Shown piece after piece: positions 6,121 to 14,824 of a DNA stretch of 18,560 bases. The notes below the pieces were generated by a model that saw only the letters and a program-made list of their open reading frames with translations, was not told where the DNA came from and searched no databases. Source of the DNA: Candidatus Hydrogenedentota bacterium (GTDB taxonomy: Bacteria; Hydrogenedentota; Hydrogenedentia; Hydrogenedentales; CAITNO01); contig SLFT01000385.1 in the NCBI GenBank assembly GCA_007124105.1, forward strand, positions 1-18,560, written 5' to 3'. The position numbers and the translations under genes were made by a program. Position 1 is the stretch's first letter. Each line of letters opens with the position of its first letter.

Positions 6121-7452
6121 TTAATATAACGTAACATTTAGCCCCATTCCGAGGGGAGCGGGTTGTGCTGGTCTTGTTTCTGATGTGTTGCGGTAGATGA
6201 ACACGTGGGTTGGGAGTATGAGCAGGATGTCGGGGATGCCGTCGCCGTCCATGTCGCCGGTGAAGATGCTGCGTTCGGTTTGTCCCACGGCAGCGAGGAT
6301 TTCCTCCGGCACGTCGAGCGTGGCGAGGCGCGTTCCCCGGGTGTTATAGAGGGCGCGGTTGTGGGCGACCGCGATTTCGGCGATGCCGTCTCCGGTCCAG
6401 TCAATCAGTTTGTGGTGGCGGCTGTAGTTGGTTGTCAACGCGCCGATTTTGTTGCCGTCCCGGTCGAATGCCCAAATCGGACTTTCTCCGATGGGCTGGT
6501 GATCAATGTCCACAATCAGTTGCAGCCCAGGCAGGTCGTCGGCGAGTTTTCCCACATTGATGGATTCGAAATGATGTCCGGTTCGTTCCCAGATCGCCCT
6601 GCCGTTGCCGTCCACGGCGACCAGGGCGTTCGCGCCGCAGAAGGTCATCACAATGCGCCAGTCTTCCGGCGCGCCGCCCCGTTCGAGCACCCGTGCACAG
6701 TCCAGATGTCCCCGCCTGAGGTCAATGTTTTCAGACGCATACACCCAGCGCTCCGAGCCATCGTGGTTCAACATGGCATAGCCCGCGATAATTTCGTCGC
6801 GGCCATCGCCGTCTATATCAATCGGAACAGGCTGATGCGCGGTGCGGTAGCCGCCGGGACGGTTTACTGTCCACAGCAGTTGTCCCAGTTGATTATACGC
6901 CCAGATTTGCTTGTACCGGTCTTTGACCAGCGCGTCCGTGGGACGGCCCTTGCCCGACAGGTCGCAAAAGACCAGGCAGTCCGTCGCTTCCTTTTCGATG
7001 GCGATGCGCCGCTTTTCTTCGCCGGTACGTCCGTCAATCTACACCAGCGCCCCTTCGTCGCACACGATGACATCTGCCTGCCCGTTGCCGTCCCAGTCGT
7101 GAATCTGACATGCCACGTCGTGATGCCATGCCTTGCGTCCAATGTCGGGATTGCCCCAGCGCCACAGCACGGTTCCATCCAGTTTCTGGGCGACCACCGC
7201 GCTGGTGTAATGGACATCGCGCTCGTTGAAATTCTCGGCTGAAACAATCTCCGGCGCGCCGTCGCCGTCCAAATCTGCGGCAACCGCCCATTGCCCGCCA
7301 TACTCCGGGTCGAGTTCCACCACGCGCCACGGTGTGACCAAGGGCGTTCTACCGTCCTCGTCCCTTGTGTCATCCAGCGAGAATCGCAGGCCTGTATCGT
7401 CAGCCATGACGGGTCCACAGATTACAAGAATTAACAGGATGGTATGGTTCAT
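6121..7452 (-). pseudogene. Secreted FG-GAP/VCBS-like beta-propeller protein interrupted by an in-frame TAG
   Basis: The start is ATG 7452 (AAGGA 8 nt upstream), giving signal peptide MNHTILLILVICGPVMA. An ATG 10 codons earlier lacks a Shine-Dalgarno sequence. Reading through one amber codon (TAG at 7041-7039, codon 138) gives one continuous 443-codon protein with no other stop. Five calcium-type loops mark propeller blades: DLDGDGAPE, DWDGNGQAD, DIDGDGRDE, DWTGDGIAE and DMDGDGIPD. Motifs like KLDGTVLWRWGNPD and IDGRTGEEK resemble rhamnogalacturonan-lyase-like or other secreted FG-GAP proteins, suggesting polysaccharide binding or cleavage; I see no diagnostic catalytic site. Sequence on both sides of the TAG is equally family-like, so the lesion is recent, or a sequencing error, or a read-through site. 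The gene follows the lipoprotein at 7535 by 82 bp and may share its transcript. Confidence 0.75.
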
Positions 7453-7534
7453 ATTTTGCGTCCTTATCCAAGTAAAACGCATGATTCGAGGCTATTTTCG
7501 CAGGATCACAACAAAACCTGGCGCGACATGTGGT

Positions 7535-8938
7535 CTAGTTCACTGCCTGATAATAAAACACCCCTCTCAGCTCCTCAGTGATGCTGATGTAGGAACGTAT
7601 GCCTTGCACTTCGCGGAACGAGGCGACCCGGAACTGATAGTACATGCCCTCGTCGAGAGATGGGCCTGCATAGTCCAGTAACACGGTTGCGGAACCTGAT
7701 ACGCCGGGAATCTCTGTATGCCAGATTTCGTAGCCAAAGGAATCAAATACCCAGATTTCGTAGCCGTCCTCGCTTGCGTCGTCAGCCCATTCGAATGTGG
7801 GGGTGGGCGAGTGAACGGCTTCAGGAGTTTCCGCGCCGGGCCGTATTACGGCCAGCGCGCCGGTTACCTTGAAACTTGGAATCGTGATCTCGTGTGCGCC
7901 GTCATGGGCCGGCACTTCAATATAGATGGTATCGGTTCCAGAGATAAATTCGTCCGGATCGCGAACAAGTCCGTCGTTTTCGAATGCCGCCAGAACGGCA
8001 TACCGCCCGTCAGGAACATTTTCCATAGTGAAGCTGCCACTGATATTTGCCACGCGCAGCCCCGGCGGCGCCACGCCTCTCCCTGTAGCTTCATTGAAGG
8101 TGCTTTCCACCGCGAGGATAACGCTGGTTCTGGAACCGCCGGGCGCATTGACAATCTGAATGTTGCCGTTGACGGTATTGAGCGGCTTGGAGGAATGAGC
8201 AAGTTCGACGCCCGCGCGTTCCATTCCCTCTTCAAGGACTACCCCGGTCGCAGGGTCAAACTGTATTCCTTGCGTATAGGCGTGTACACGATACGTCCCC
8301 GCAGGCAGGTTGAAAATGGTATACTCACCATTCAACCCGCTGAACGTGGTATACGCTTCGCCTGTGGCCTCGTTTTCCGCCACAATCAATACTCTTACGT
8401 CCTCTTCTGTTCGACGGGGAAGTGCAACGCGCCCCGATAATATTCCGAGCGCGCTGGGTTCCCCTTCTAATCCAATGAGTTTGATCGTTGTAAGCGTGGT
8501 GATTGTTTCATCAATCACCATCTTCGCCAACAGCGTCTCTGGCCCAGGCGCGGCCTTTTCCGCCAACGCCATGTCCAGGGGCAGTGAAGGGCGGTAGACA
8601 TCGGGAAAGGGCTGATATCCCAGCGCCTGGCAGTGCAGCATGTAGACCGCATATTCCGGTTCTTTGTCCTCATCCTGCTCATTGTTCAAAGCGCTGAACT
8701 GCGGTACAGTAAGCTCATACTTGCCCTGCGCGTCAGTTATGGCCATGTCGCCAACCGGCGCGTTATTGATATCTGTTGCCTGCACCTGCGCCCCCTCAAT
8801 CGGAGCGTTATCGGCTATATCAACCACTTGGCCGCGAATACGCACGTGCGGCGGCATCCTGTCGCACCCGATGCTGATCAGCATTGCCGCCAGCGAGATC
8901 CCGATAAGCCATCCGGCTACCCAAGTTTCATTCTTCAT
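7535..8938 (-). CDS. Lipoprotein with carboxypeptidase-regulatory-like (Ig-fold) repeats
   Basis: The start is ATG 8938, with AAAAGGAG 7 nt upstream; the frame is open to 9088, but the extra 50 residues lack lipoprotein character. The 467-aa product has signal MKNETWVAGWLIGISLAAML and lipobox ISIGC (Cys25). It then carries three beta-sandwich repeats of carboxypeptidase-regulatory type: residues about 32-112 (VRIRGQVVDIADNAPIEGAQ), 165-245 (SGLNGEYTIFNLPAGTYRV) and 255-340 (SGSFTMENVPDGRYAV). The C-terminal part (about 378-465, PTPTFEWADDASEDGYEIWV) resembles a fibronectin-like module. Such proteins sit at the outer membrane and serve as binding or scaffold modules; no catalytic motif is visible. 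A strong promoter lies about 80 bp upstream. Transcription probably continues into the FG-GAP gene. Confidence 0.82.
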   Translation of the reverse strand: MKNETWVAGWLIGISLAAMLISIGCDRMPPHVRIRGQVVDIADNAPIEGAQVQATDINNAPVGDMAITDAQGKYELTVPQFSALNNEQDEDKEPEYAVYMLHCQALGYQPFPDVYRPSLPLDMALAEKAAPGPETLLAKMVIDETITTLTTIKLIGLEGEPSALGILSGRVALPRRTEEDVRVLIVAENEATGEAYTTFSGLNGEYTIFNLPAGTYRVHAYTQGIQFDPATGVVLEEGMERAGVELAHSSKPLNTVNGNIQIVNAPGGSRTSVILAVESTFNEATGRGVAPPGLRVANISGSFTMENVPDGRYAVLAAFENDGLVRDPDEFISGTDTIYIEVPAHDGAHEITIPSFKVTGALAVIRPGAETPEAVHSPTPTFEWADDASEDGYEIWVFDSFGYEIWHTEIPGVSGSATVLLDYAGPSLDEGMYYQFRVASFREVQGIRSYISITEELRGVFYYQAVN

Positions 8939-9020
8939 GTTCACTCTCCTTTTTGTGCAAGCCATCCCGTGTTTAACTGCGGAACCAGTGGATAACAGCC
9001 GCAACGGCGCCGTTACCATT

Positions 9021-9049
9021 ATTATACCCCCTCTCTTTGGTTGCGTCAA
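9021..9049 (-). promoter_or_regulatory. Near-consensus sigma70 promoter of the lipoprotein gene
   Basis: On the minus strand TTGACG (9049-9044) and a perfect TATAAT (9026-9021) are separated by exactly 17 bp. Predicted start is near 9014, giving a leader of about 76 nt before the ATG at 8938. It is the strongest promoter-like sequence I see in the window and is directly preceded by the tandem 16-bp repeat. Confidence 0.7.
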
Positions 9050-9080
9050 CGGGCGAACGAATACACGGGCGAACGAATAC
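9049..9080. repeat. Perfect 16-bp tandem direct repeat abutting the -35 element
   Basis: ACGGGCGAACGAATAC occurs at 9049-9064 and again, head to tail with no spacer, at 9065-9080. The block sits immediately upstream of the -35 hexamer of the promoter at 9021-9049 (sharing base 9049), where activators commonly bind. It could also be a simple slippage duplication. Confidence 0.8.
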
Positions 9081-9188
9081 CATTTCAAGTAGATTTTGGA
9101 TGAGGCAACAGGCAGGTGATGCGGGGATTTGCGTTCCCAAACGGGATTTTGTGTGAACAGGGGAAATAGCTGAATGTCCCCATTAAAC

Positions 9189-12188
9189 TCACTCTGCCTG
9201 GCGTTGCTGTTGTTGTGTTCTTGTTGCGCCGAAGATGCCGCCGCCGATGCGGAATATGGACATGAACATCTGGCGCGGCGTGTCGAGCAGTCGTATGGCC
9301 TCGCCAGTCATTTCCGCGGCGCCGCTGACAATGGTGACGCCGATGGGCGGCAGCCCGGCCAGTTGTCCCGTGGGCTCGAATGTGGGACCTGTCAAATGAA
9401 AGCCCAGTTCAATGTCCTGTTGCGTCATGCGGAATCCCTGCACGTTAAAATTATCGCGCAGGATGGGAATCTGTTCGGCCAGGTCGGGCGCTACCGCAAG
9501 GTCCACCCGATAATCAAGGTCCCCTTCCATAACCCAGACGCCGTTGGCGGTGATGCGCATGCCCTCTGAGTTTATGACGACATCGTTTGTGCGTATCTGA
9601 TCGCCTTCTATCCTTATATCCGAAGAGACCTCACTGAACCGGAGCGCATCGGGATGCAGGGATATGAAACTGCTGCCCAAGGTATCCGCAAACATTAACG
9701 CCAATTGTTCAGGTATGAAATGTCCATCCACAATGGTAAACTGGCCCTCAGCCTGCAACGTTGATTGCGGGTCGTCCTGATCAACCATGTACGCTACATT
9801 TCCCGTGATATCGCCCTCGAGGATTTCGGGCAAGTCGAGATGGCGTATAAGGTACATCGCCGGGATGGATTCCCAGGTCGCCTCGATATGCATGACGTTG
9901 TCGTCTTTTTCGTGGAGATGCGTACCTTCGATATGTCCGTTCCCGACATCAGCGCGGAAAAAATGGAACCCGGTCTCTTCTTCATTGCTGTATATTTCAG
10001 CGGAAAAGTTTTTTCCTTCCCAAGGTGGAACGGACAGGTGATCCGCGGCGAGCTTGTAGGTCCAAGGCTGCGGTTTGCTTGGGAATTCCTTGATGTATTC
10101 CGGATCGGTCGGACCAATATGCAGCAGCCAGTCTTCACCAAAAGGAGGCACATGCGCTTCGGCAGCCTGTACCTCGAGCGCCGCGCTGCGTTCCACCCCT
10201 TCAATATTGGTCAATGTGACCTTCACCTCCGTATCACGGCATATCAACGGATGCTCGCCGCCGTCGGGCAGGAAAGATACATAATCGAAGCGGCCGCCAA
10301 TAACAGCAATGCTGTCTTCAGGGTTCTCGCCTGTTTGATTGGACTCATAATAGGCGTCGTGGCAGGCGCTGCCCAAGGCCTTGTATGGTATCTGTACGCA
10401 CTTGCCCGCGCTGTTTATTTCGAGATGAGGCACGTCAACGCGGATATGGGTACTGTCGAATTTCTCGCCCGTATGAACATATTCCAGTTTGGCCATGATG
10501 CGGGTGTCTTCAATGGACGCTTCCCCCTGCACATCGAGGGTCTGTCCTGGTTTCAGGTCCACTTCGATGTGGTGAATGGACGCGCCAACGCCGACGGGCT
10601 TACGCAACCACCATTCGAATTGCACCATGCCCCGGGTCACATCGGCGCTCGCATTCAATTGCAGCCGGCCATCAGCGCCGTAACTGCCGCGTCCGTGAAA
10701 CGCAATATCGCCGCCCAGCCAGAGTTTGTTTGTAATATTGTAGAGCGGCGTATCCTCGATGTTGCTAAGGGCGCCGTTAACATCGAAACGCACTTCGCCG
10801 CCGGGCAGTGTATAGGCCACCGTTCCTGACCACGGTTTGCCCGCCACAGTGGCTGTTATGGGACGCAAGGAAAGCCCCTCGTCATCCAGTCGCAAAAGTC
10901 CGGCCAGATTCTCAGCGGAAACGCCGAAGGCGGCGGCATGAACCGCGCCGTCCACAAGGTTGGCGGCGCCGGTGGGCAACGTGGAGAAATCGTTCCAGGC
11001 AAACCGCGCCTGCTCGAGTTTAACTTCTCCATTCGGCAGGGATGTATCCGTTGGCGTTGCCGCCAGCGATAATGTGGGCGCTAAAAAGTGTACTTCTGTT
11101 TCGAGCGCGTTTGTCGCGCCTTGCGCGTGGACGCGTATCTGGGCATCGGGTGAAACATGCAGTTCGAACGCGCCGAGTTGTCTGATTTGAGCGGGCAGGA
11201 ATATATCCAACAGTTCCGCAAACGCAATGTCGCCGATTGTTGCTGTGATGTCCATCCTGGGCGGCGTCTGGGCCATGTCGAGATTGCCGCGGGCATCCGC
11301 CCGGGCCACGTCGGTCAGCGCCTCGGCGCGCAGTATTTGCGCCTGGGCCGCGGGCACATCCCACGCGAGCAGGGCGTTCACGGTTGCCGTGACGCTGTCG
11401 AAAGGTTCAGGGGCATCCGGGATTGTCGCGTCTGTTATGGTCGTGAACACTTCTGCCGTCACGCGTTCATCGAGCATCCCATAAGCGCGTACGCGGGCCG
11501 AGACGCTGCCGTCCAGCGCGTCGGGGAGGGGGACAACCGGCCGCAAGTGCGCCGCCGTTATATCTTCCAGATCAACCTGTACATCAAGGACGTCAGGCAA
11601 CCGGTATACGCCTGTAACGCTGAACGCGCCGACAGTGTCCTGAACCGTTGCCGCCCCCGTCAGATGCATGGTCGTTTCCCGTTGATCCGGGCGGTTCGAG
11701 AATTCGAAGGCGATGGCATCCAGCACAAGGGGGGGGCCGTCCTGGAAAGGACGCCACTCGATGACGCAATCGCTGCCGCTGACTACAAGAGAAGGCAACG
11801 CTGCCAAAAAACGTTCGGGGCTGACAACGCCCGTACGCGGTTGACCGGTTCGCGGGGAAGCGCTTTGGGCGGCTTCAATAACGAGACGGCCGCCGGTAAT
11901 TACGGCTTGACCCGCTACGGCGCGTCCGAAAAGCAAGTCCGGAAGCGACAGCGTAACCTGCAACGATTCCACGGAAAGCGCTGCATGACCAAGCCCGGGC
12001 ACAGGCACGGCAAGACGCAGTCCACTGACACGCAAGGTGCGCACTCCTTCCGCTGTCAGCGAATCAATCCCAAAATCAACGCCGATGTGCGCGCCTATTG
12101 CGTCCGCGGAGAAAGAGCGCGCATGTTCCATTCGATATTTCAGGAACAATGCGCCGACCCCAAACACTGCGCTCACCACCAGGAACAC
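9189..12188 (-). CDS. AsmA-like / DUF748-type envelope protein
   Basis: This is a protein of about 1000 aa with one N-terminal membrane anchor (VVFLVVSAVFGVGALFL region), followed by a long repetitive beta-rich periplasmic part. The C-terminal block from about residue 790 (LEGDITGNVAYMV, DIRIEGDQIRTNDVVINSEG, ITANGVWVMEGDLDYRVDLA, GFHLTGPTFEPT) is the AsmA C-terminal pattern, also seen in TamB/YhdP relatives. Such proteins form hydrophobic-groove bridges across the periplasm and are implicated in lipid transport to, or homeostasis of, the outer membrane. The coordinate given uses GTG 12188, the only canonical start, but that GTG lies inside the membrane helix and has no Shine-Dalgarno sequence. 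The frame is open upstream and encodes NERRLLIPVTLV, a natural cytoplasmic charge plus helix start. A CTG at 12260 with GGAG 7 nt upstream is the better candidate and overlaps the recA stop. Confidence 0.82.
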   Translation of the reverse strand: MFLVVSAVFGVGALFLKYRMEHARSFSADAIGAHIGVDFGIDSLTAEGVRTLRVSGLRLAVPVPGLGHAALSVESLQVTLSLPDLLFGRAVAGQAVITGGRLVIEAAQSASPRTGQPRTGVVSPERFLAALPSLVVSGSDCVIEWRPFQDGPPLVLDAIAFEFSNRPDQRETTMHLTGAATVQDTVGAFSVTGVYRLPDVLDVQVDLEDITAAHLRPVVPLPDALDGSVSARVRAYGMLDERVTAEVFTTITDATIPDAPEPFDSVTATVNALLAWDVPAAQAQILRAEALTDVARADARGNLDMAQTPPRMDITATIGDIAFAELLDIFLPAQIRQLGAFELHVSPDAQIRVHAQGATNALETEVHFLAPTLSLAATPTDTSLPNGEVKLEQARFAWNDFSTLPTGAANLVDGAVHAAAFGVSAENLAGLLRLDDEGLSLRPITATVAGKPWSGTVAYTLPGGEVRFDVNGALSNIEDTPLYNITNKLWLGGDIAFHGRGSYGADGRLQLNASADVTRGMVQFEWWLRKPVGVGASIHHIEVDLKPGQTLDVQGEASIEDTRIMAKLEYVHTGEKFDSTHIRVDVPHLEINSAGKCVQIPYKALGSACHDAYYESNQTGENPEDSIAVIGGRFDYVSFLPDGGEHPLICRDTEVKVTLTNIEGVERSAALEVQAAEAHVPPFGEDWLLHIGPTDPEYIKEFPSKPQPWTYKLAADHLSVPPWEGKNFSAEIYSNEEETGFHFFRADVGNGHIEGTHLHEKDDNVMHIEATWESIPAMYLIRHLDLPEILEGDITGNVAYMVDQDDPQSTLQAEGQFTIVDGHFIPEQLALMFADTLGSSFISLHPDALRFSEVSSDIRIEGDQIRTNDVVINSEGMRITANGVWVMEGDLDYRVDLAVAPDLAEQIPILRDNFNVQGFRMTQQDIELGFHLTGPTFEPTGQLAGLPPIGVTIVSGAAEMTGEAIRLLDTPRQMFMSIFRIGGGIFGATRTQQQQRQAE

Positions 12189-12246
12189 AACAAGCGTAAC
12201 GGGGATCAGGAGGCGCCGTTCATTATCCGGCGCGCGTTCTGTGACA

Positions 12247-13302
12247 CTATTGGGCAGCAGGACTGTTCTCCACTTCGGGTTGGTCTTTCATGGCCCAGGG
12301 TAAGCCCTTGGCCTTAACAATCTTTTCTTGTAGCGACGTTGTCAACTCTGGATGATCGCGCAGGTACTGACGCGTGTTCTCGCGGCCCTGGCCCAGATTA
12401 TCGCCGTTATAGGAAAACCATGCGCCGCTTTTCTGCACAAGTTTTTCCTCGATGGCCAGATCAAGGATATCGCCCTCGCGGCTGATGCCCTCGTTGAAGA
12501 GAATATCGAATTCGGCTTGTCTGAAAGGGGCGCTTACCTTGTTTTTGACCACCTTTACCCGCACCCGGTTGCCTACATGCTCTTCCCGTTCTTTAAGGCC
12601 CGCAATGCGACGGATATCAAGGCGCATACTGGAGTAGAATTTCAATGCGCGCCCGCCGGTGGTGGTCTCGGGACTCCCGAACATCACCCCGATCTTTTCG
12701 CGAATCTGGTTGATAAAGATAACGGTTGTTTTCGAGCGACTGATAATGGCAGTCAGCTTTCTGAGCGCCTGCGACATCAAGCGCGCCTGAAGCCCAACGT
12801 GAGAGTCGCCCATCTCGCCTTCGACCTCCGCCTTGGGTACCAGCGCCGCAACCGAGTCCACAACAATAATATCAACCGCGTTGCTGCGCACCAGACTCTC
12901 GCATATCTCGAGCGCCTGTTCGGCTGTATCAGGTTGGGAAACCAACAGGTTGTTAATATCCACGCCAATCTTCTCCGCAAAACTCGGATCAAGGGCATGC
13001 TCCGCGTCAACATAACAGGCGATGCCGCCCGTGCGCTGTGCATTGGCGACGGCGTGCAGCGCGAGGGTGGTCTTGCCGGACGACTCCGGGCCGAACACTT
13101 CAATTACGCGGCCTCGGGGAAACCCGCCCACGCCCATGGCGATATCCAACGACAGGCTGCCCGACGGTATCACGGCCACACCTTCGCGAAATGAATCATC
13201 TCCCAGGCGCACAAGCGTACCCCTGCCAAACTGTTTCTCCAATTGCGACAGGGCAATATCCAACGCCTTGCCTTTTCCCTTGTCATCAACGTTTGTTGCC
13301 AT
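12247..13302 (-). CDS. recA: RecA recombinase
   Basis: The 351-aa protein is a full-length RecA, the ATPase that forms filaments on single-stranded DNA, catalyses strand exchange and triggers SOS autocleavage of LexA. Visible signatures include Walker A GPESSGKTT (71-79), Walker B DIIVVDS (144-150), loop L1 EGEMGDSHVG (161-170), FINQIREKIGVMFGSPETTT (196-215) with loop L2, and the TGGRALKFY block. A C-terminal tail rich in charged residues is present. Start ATG 13302 has GAAGGAG 7 nt upstream. The stop overlaps the likely beginning of the AsmA-like gene. I looked for a LexA-type operator upstream and found no clear one. It is divergent from the beta-CASP gene across a 142-bp gap. Confidence 0.99.
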   Translation of the reverse strand: MATNVDDKGKGKALDIALSQLEKQFGRGTLVRLGDDSFREGVAVIPSGSLSLDIAMGVGGFPRGRVIEVFGPESSGKTTLALHAVANAQRTGGIACYVDAEHALDPSFAEKIGVDINNLLVSQPDTAEQALEICESLVRSNAVDIIVVDSVAALVPKAEVEGEMGDSHVGLQARLMSQALRKLTAIISRSKTTVIFINQIREKIGVMFGSPETTTGGRALKFYSSMRLDIRRIAGLKEREEHVGNRVRVKVVKNKVSAPFRQAEFDILFNEGISREGDILDLAIEEKLVQKSGAWFSYNGDNLGQGRENTRQYLRDHPELTTSLQEKIVKAKGLPWAMKDQPEVENSPAAQ

Positions 13303-13406
13303 CGTAATTCTCCTTCATTTGTCTACTGAAAAAATTTTCATATACGCGTAGTGTGCCAGATTCAAGCGGCAAAGTCAACCTGACGCATCCCGGCGATGCC
13401 GAACTG

Positions 13407-13436
13407 TTGACAGGCCGCCTGGATAGCAAGTACAAT
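13407..13436 (+). promoter_or_regulatory. Sigma70-like promoter of the beta-CASP operon
   Basis: TTGACA (13407-13412) and TACAAT (13431-13436) are separated by 18 bp. The predicted transcription start, about 7 nt after the -10, falls near 13443, only about 2 nt before the ATG at 13445. The gene has no Shine-Dalgarno sequence, which fits a leaderless transcript. Confidence 0.6.
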
Positions 13437-13444
13437 ATGATACG

Positions 13445-14821
13445 ATGGAATCATATAGCAGTATCAATTTTTCCGTGCTGGGCGGCGGCGGCGAAGTCGG
13501 CGCGAACTGTTTCCAGCTTGCCGTCAACGGATGCCGCATTCTCTTGGATTGCGGTACGCATCCGAAGAAAGACGGGCTGGACTGTCTGCCTTCCTTCGAC
13601 TTGTTGGACCGCCGGCCGGACGCTTATTTTGTATCTCACGGTCATGTGGACCATTGTGGGGCGATACCTTATTTATGTAAGCAATTTCCGAGTACACGCG
13701 GATTTGCCACCATTCCCTCGGCGCGAATCATTGACCGCATGCTGCACAACAGCGCGGTGGTGATGGACATGTTGGCCAAGGAACGGGGTATCGCCGACTA
13801 CCCGCTTTACGACCACTTTGACGTGGGGCATGCCATGCGTTTCTTGGAAGCGCGGCCTTTCAGCGAACCGTTTACCTTTTGTGAAGGATTCGACGCGCAG
13901 GCGGAGTTTATTCATGCGGGCCATGTACTGGGAAGCGCAAGTATTCTGCTTCGTTTTCCGGGGCATACGGTTCTGTATACAGGCGATATCTCGCGAACGC
14001 GCCAATTCCTCATGGGGGGGTGTTCTCGCCTGCCTGGGAAAGTGCATGTGGATACACTCATTATCGAGTCCACCCTTGGCGCCACCGAGGAGGAAACAGC
14101 GGGCTCGTATAACGATGAGGTGTACCGCTTTGCCGAGGCGATGCGTCGTGTGCTGCATCGCGGTGGAACGGTCCTGGTTCCCAGCTTTGCCCTCGGACGC
14201 ACCCAGGAGATCGCCAATATCATCGCGCAGCTCCAGGAAGAAGGCGAACTGCCTTTCACTCCCATTTACACGGTGGGGCTGGGGCGCGCCGTTTACGAGA
14301 TATACGACAAATTTATCGAATACCTGCATCCCCACTCAACCTTGCGGCCGCTGTCACGTTTCGAGCGGCTGGGCAATGTATGGGACCCCGCTGTTGTACA
14401 GAACTTGTTGCGGCGTCCTTCAATAATTGTAGCCACTTCGGGTATGATGACCGAGAACACGCCGTCGGCGATGCTTGCCCAGACCATGGTCAAGAGTTCG
14501 CATCATGGCATATTCTTTGTGGGATACCTGGACCCGGATACTTTGGGATATAAACTGTTGCACGCCAAGCCGGGCGCGGCGCTCCAGTTTGAATTGGGCG
14601 CGCCGCCCGTGAACGTCGTGCTAGAAGACATCGCACAGTACCGATTCAGCGCCCATGCGTCCCGCTCCGATCTGGCGGCCATCATTGACCGTATTCATCC
14701 CCGGAATATCATTTATGTGCATGGCGATGAGGATGCGTTGGATTGGATGCGTTCCAACACCGGCAACGGCGCAACCAGTTTTGTTCCCGCCGTCGGTCAG
14801 ACCATAACAATCGAGGCGTAG
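13445..14821 (+). CDS. Beta-CASP metallo-beta-lactamase ribonuclease (CPSF73/YSH1-like)
   Basis: The 458-aa protein has the zinc-binding motif SHGHVDHCG (H65, H67, D69, H70), followed by HAGHVLGSAS (H160) and YTGDIS (D181). The beta-CASP motifs follow: acidic IIEST (E209 region), SFALGRTQEI, SGMM, FSAHAS (H404) and YVHGD (H426). This is the architecture of RNA-processing exo/endonucleases such as CPSF73-like proteins and RNase J relatives; length fits the CPSF73/YSH1-like bacterial type (COG1236), shorter than RNase J. It is predicted to be a cytosolic RNase; its substrate is unknown. ATG 13445 has no Shine-Dalgarno sequence. It is the first gene of an operon, with the acyltransferase gene starting 3 bp after its stop. 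Confidence 0.92.
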   Translation: MESYSSINFSVLGGGGEVGANCFQLAVNGCRILLDCGTHPKKDGLDCLPSFDLLDRRPDAYFVSHGHVDHCGAIPYLCKQFPSTRGFATIPSARIIDRMLHNSAVVMDMLAKERGIADYPLYDHFDVGHAMRFLEARPFSEPFTFCEGFDAQAEFIHAGHVLGSASILLRFPGHTVLYTGDISRTRQFLMGGCSRLPGKVHVDTLIIESTLGATEEETAGSYNDEVYRFAEAMRRVLHRGGTVLVPSFALGRTQEIANIIAQLQEEGELPFTPIYTVGLGRAVYEIYDKFIEYLHPHSTLRPLSRFERLGNVWDPAVVQNLLRRPSIIVATSGMMTENTPSAMLAQTMVKSSHHGIFFVGYLDPDTLGYKLLHAKPGAALQFELGAPPVNVVLEDIAQYRFSAHASRSDLAAIIDRIHPRNIIYVHGDEDALDWMRSNTGNGATSFVPAVGQTITIEA

Positions 14822-14824
14822 GCG

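Noticed and set aside
5560..6129. Plus-strand 189-codon open frame
   Set aside because: It lies antisense to the 86-aa gene and its neighbours, is rich in Arg/Ser/Cys, and has no ribosome site or family character.
6205..7242. Plus-strand 345-codon open frame antisense to the propeller gene
   Set aside because: The minus-strand frame has signal peptide, ribosome site and Ca-loops. The plus frame has none, and is open because of codon bias in the real gene.
9765..10829. Plus-strand 354-codon open frame antisense to the AsmA-like gene
   Set aside because: It is a shadow of the AsmA coding frame. The composition is unlike a real protein, there is no Shine-Dalgarno sequence, and the minus-strand gene is clearly conserved in type.
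11157..12317. Plus-strand 386-codon open frame antisense to asmA/recA
   Set aside because: It is Arg/Cys/His-rich shadow sequence crossing two genuine genes on the other strand.
13303..13406. Possible LexA/SOS operator upstream of recA
   Set aside because: I found no convincing GAAC-N4-GTTC or CTGT-N8-ACAG element. The TTGACT at this place is not paired with a good -10 at 16-18 bp.
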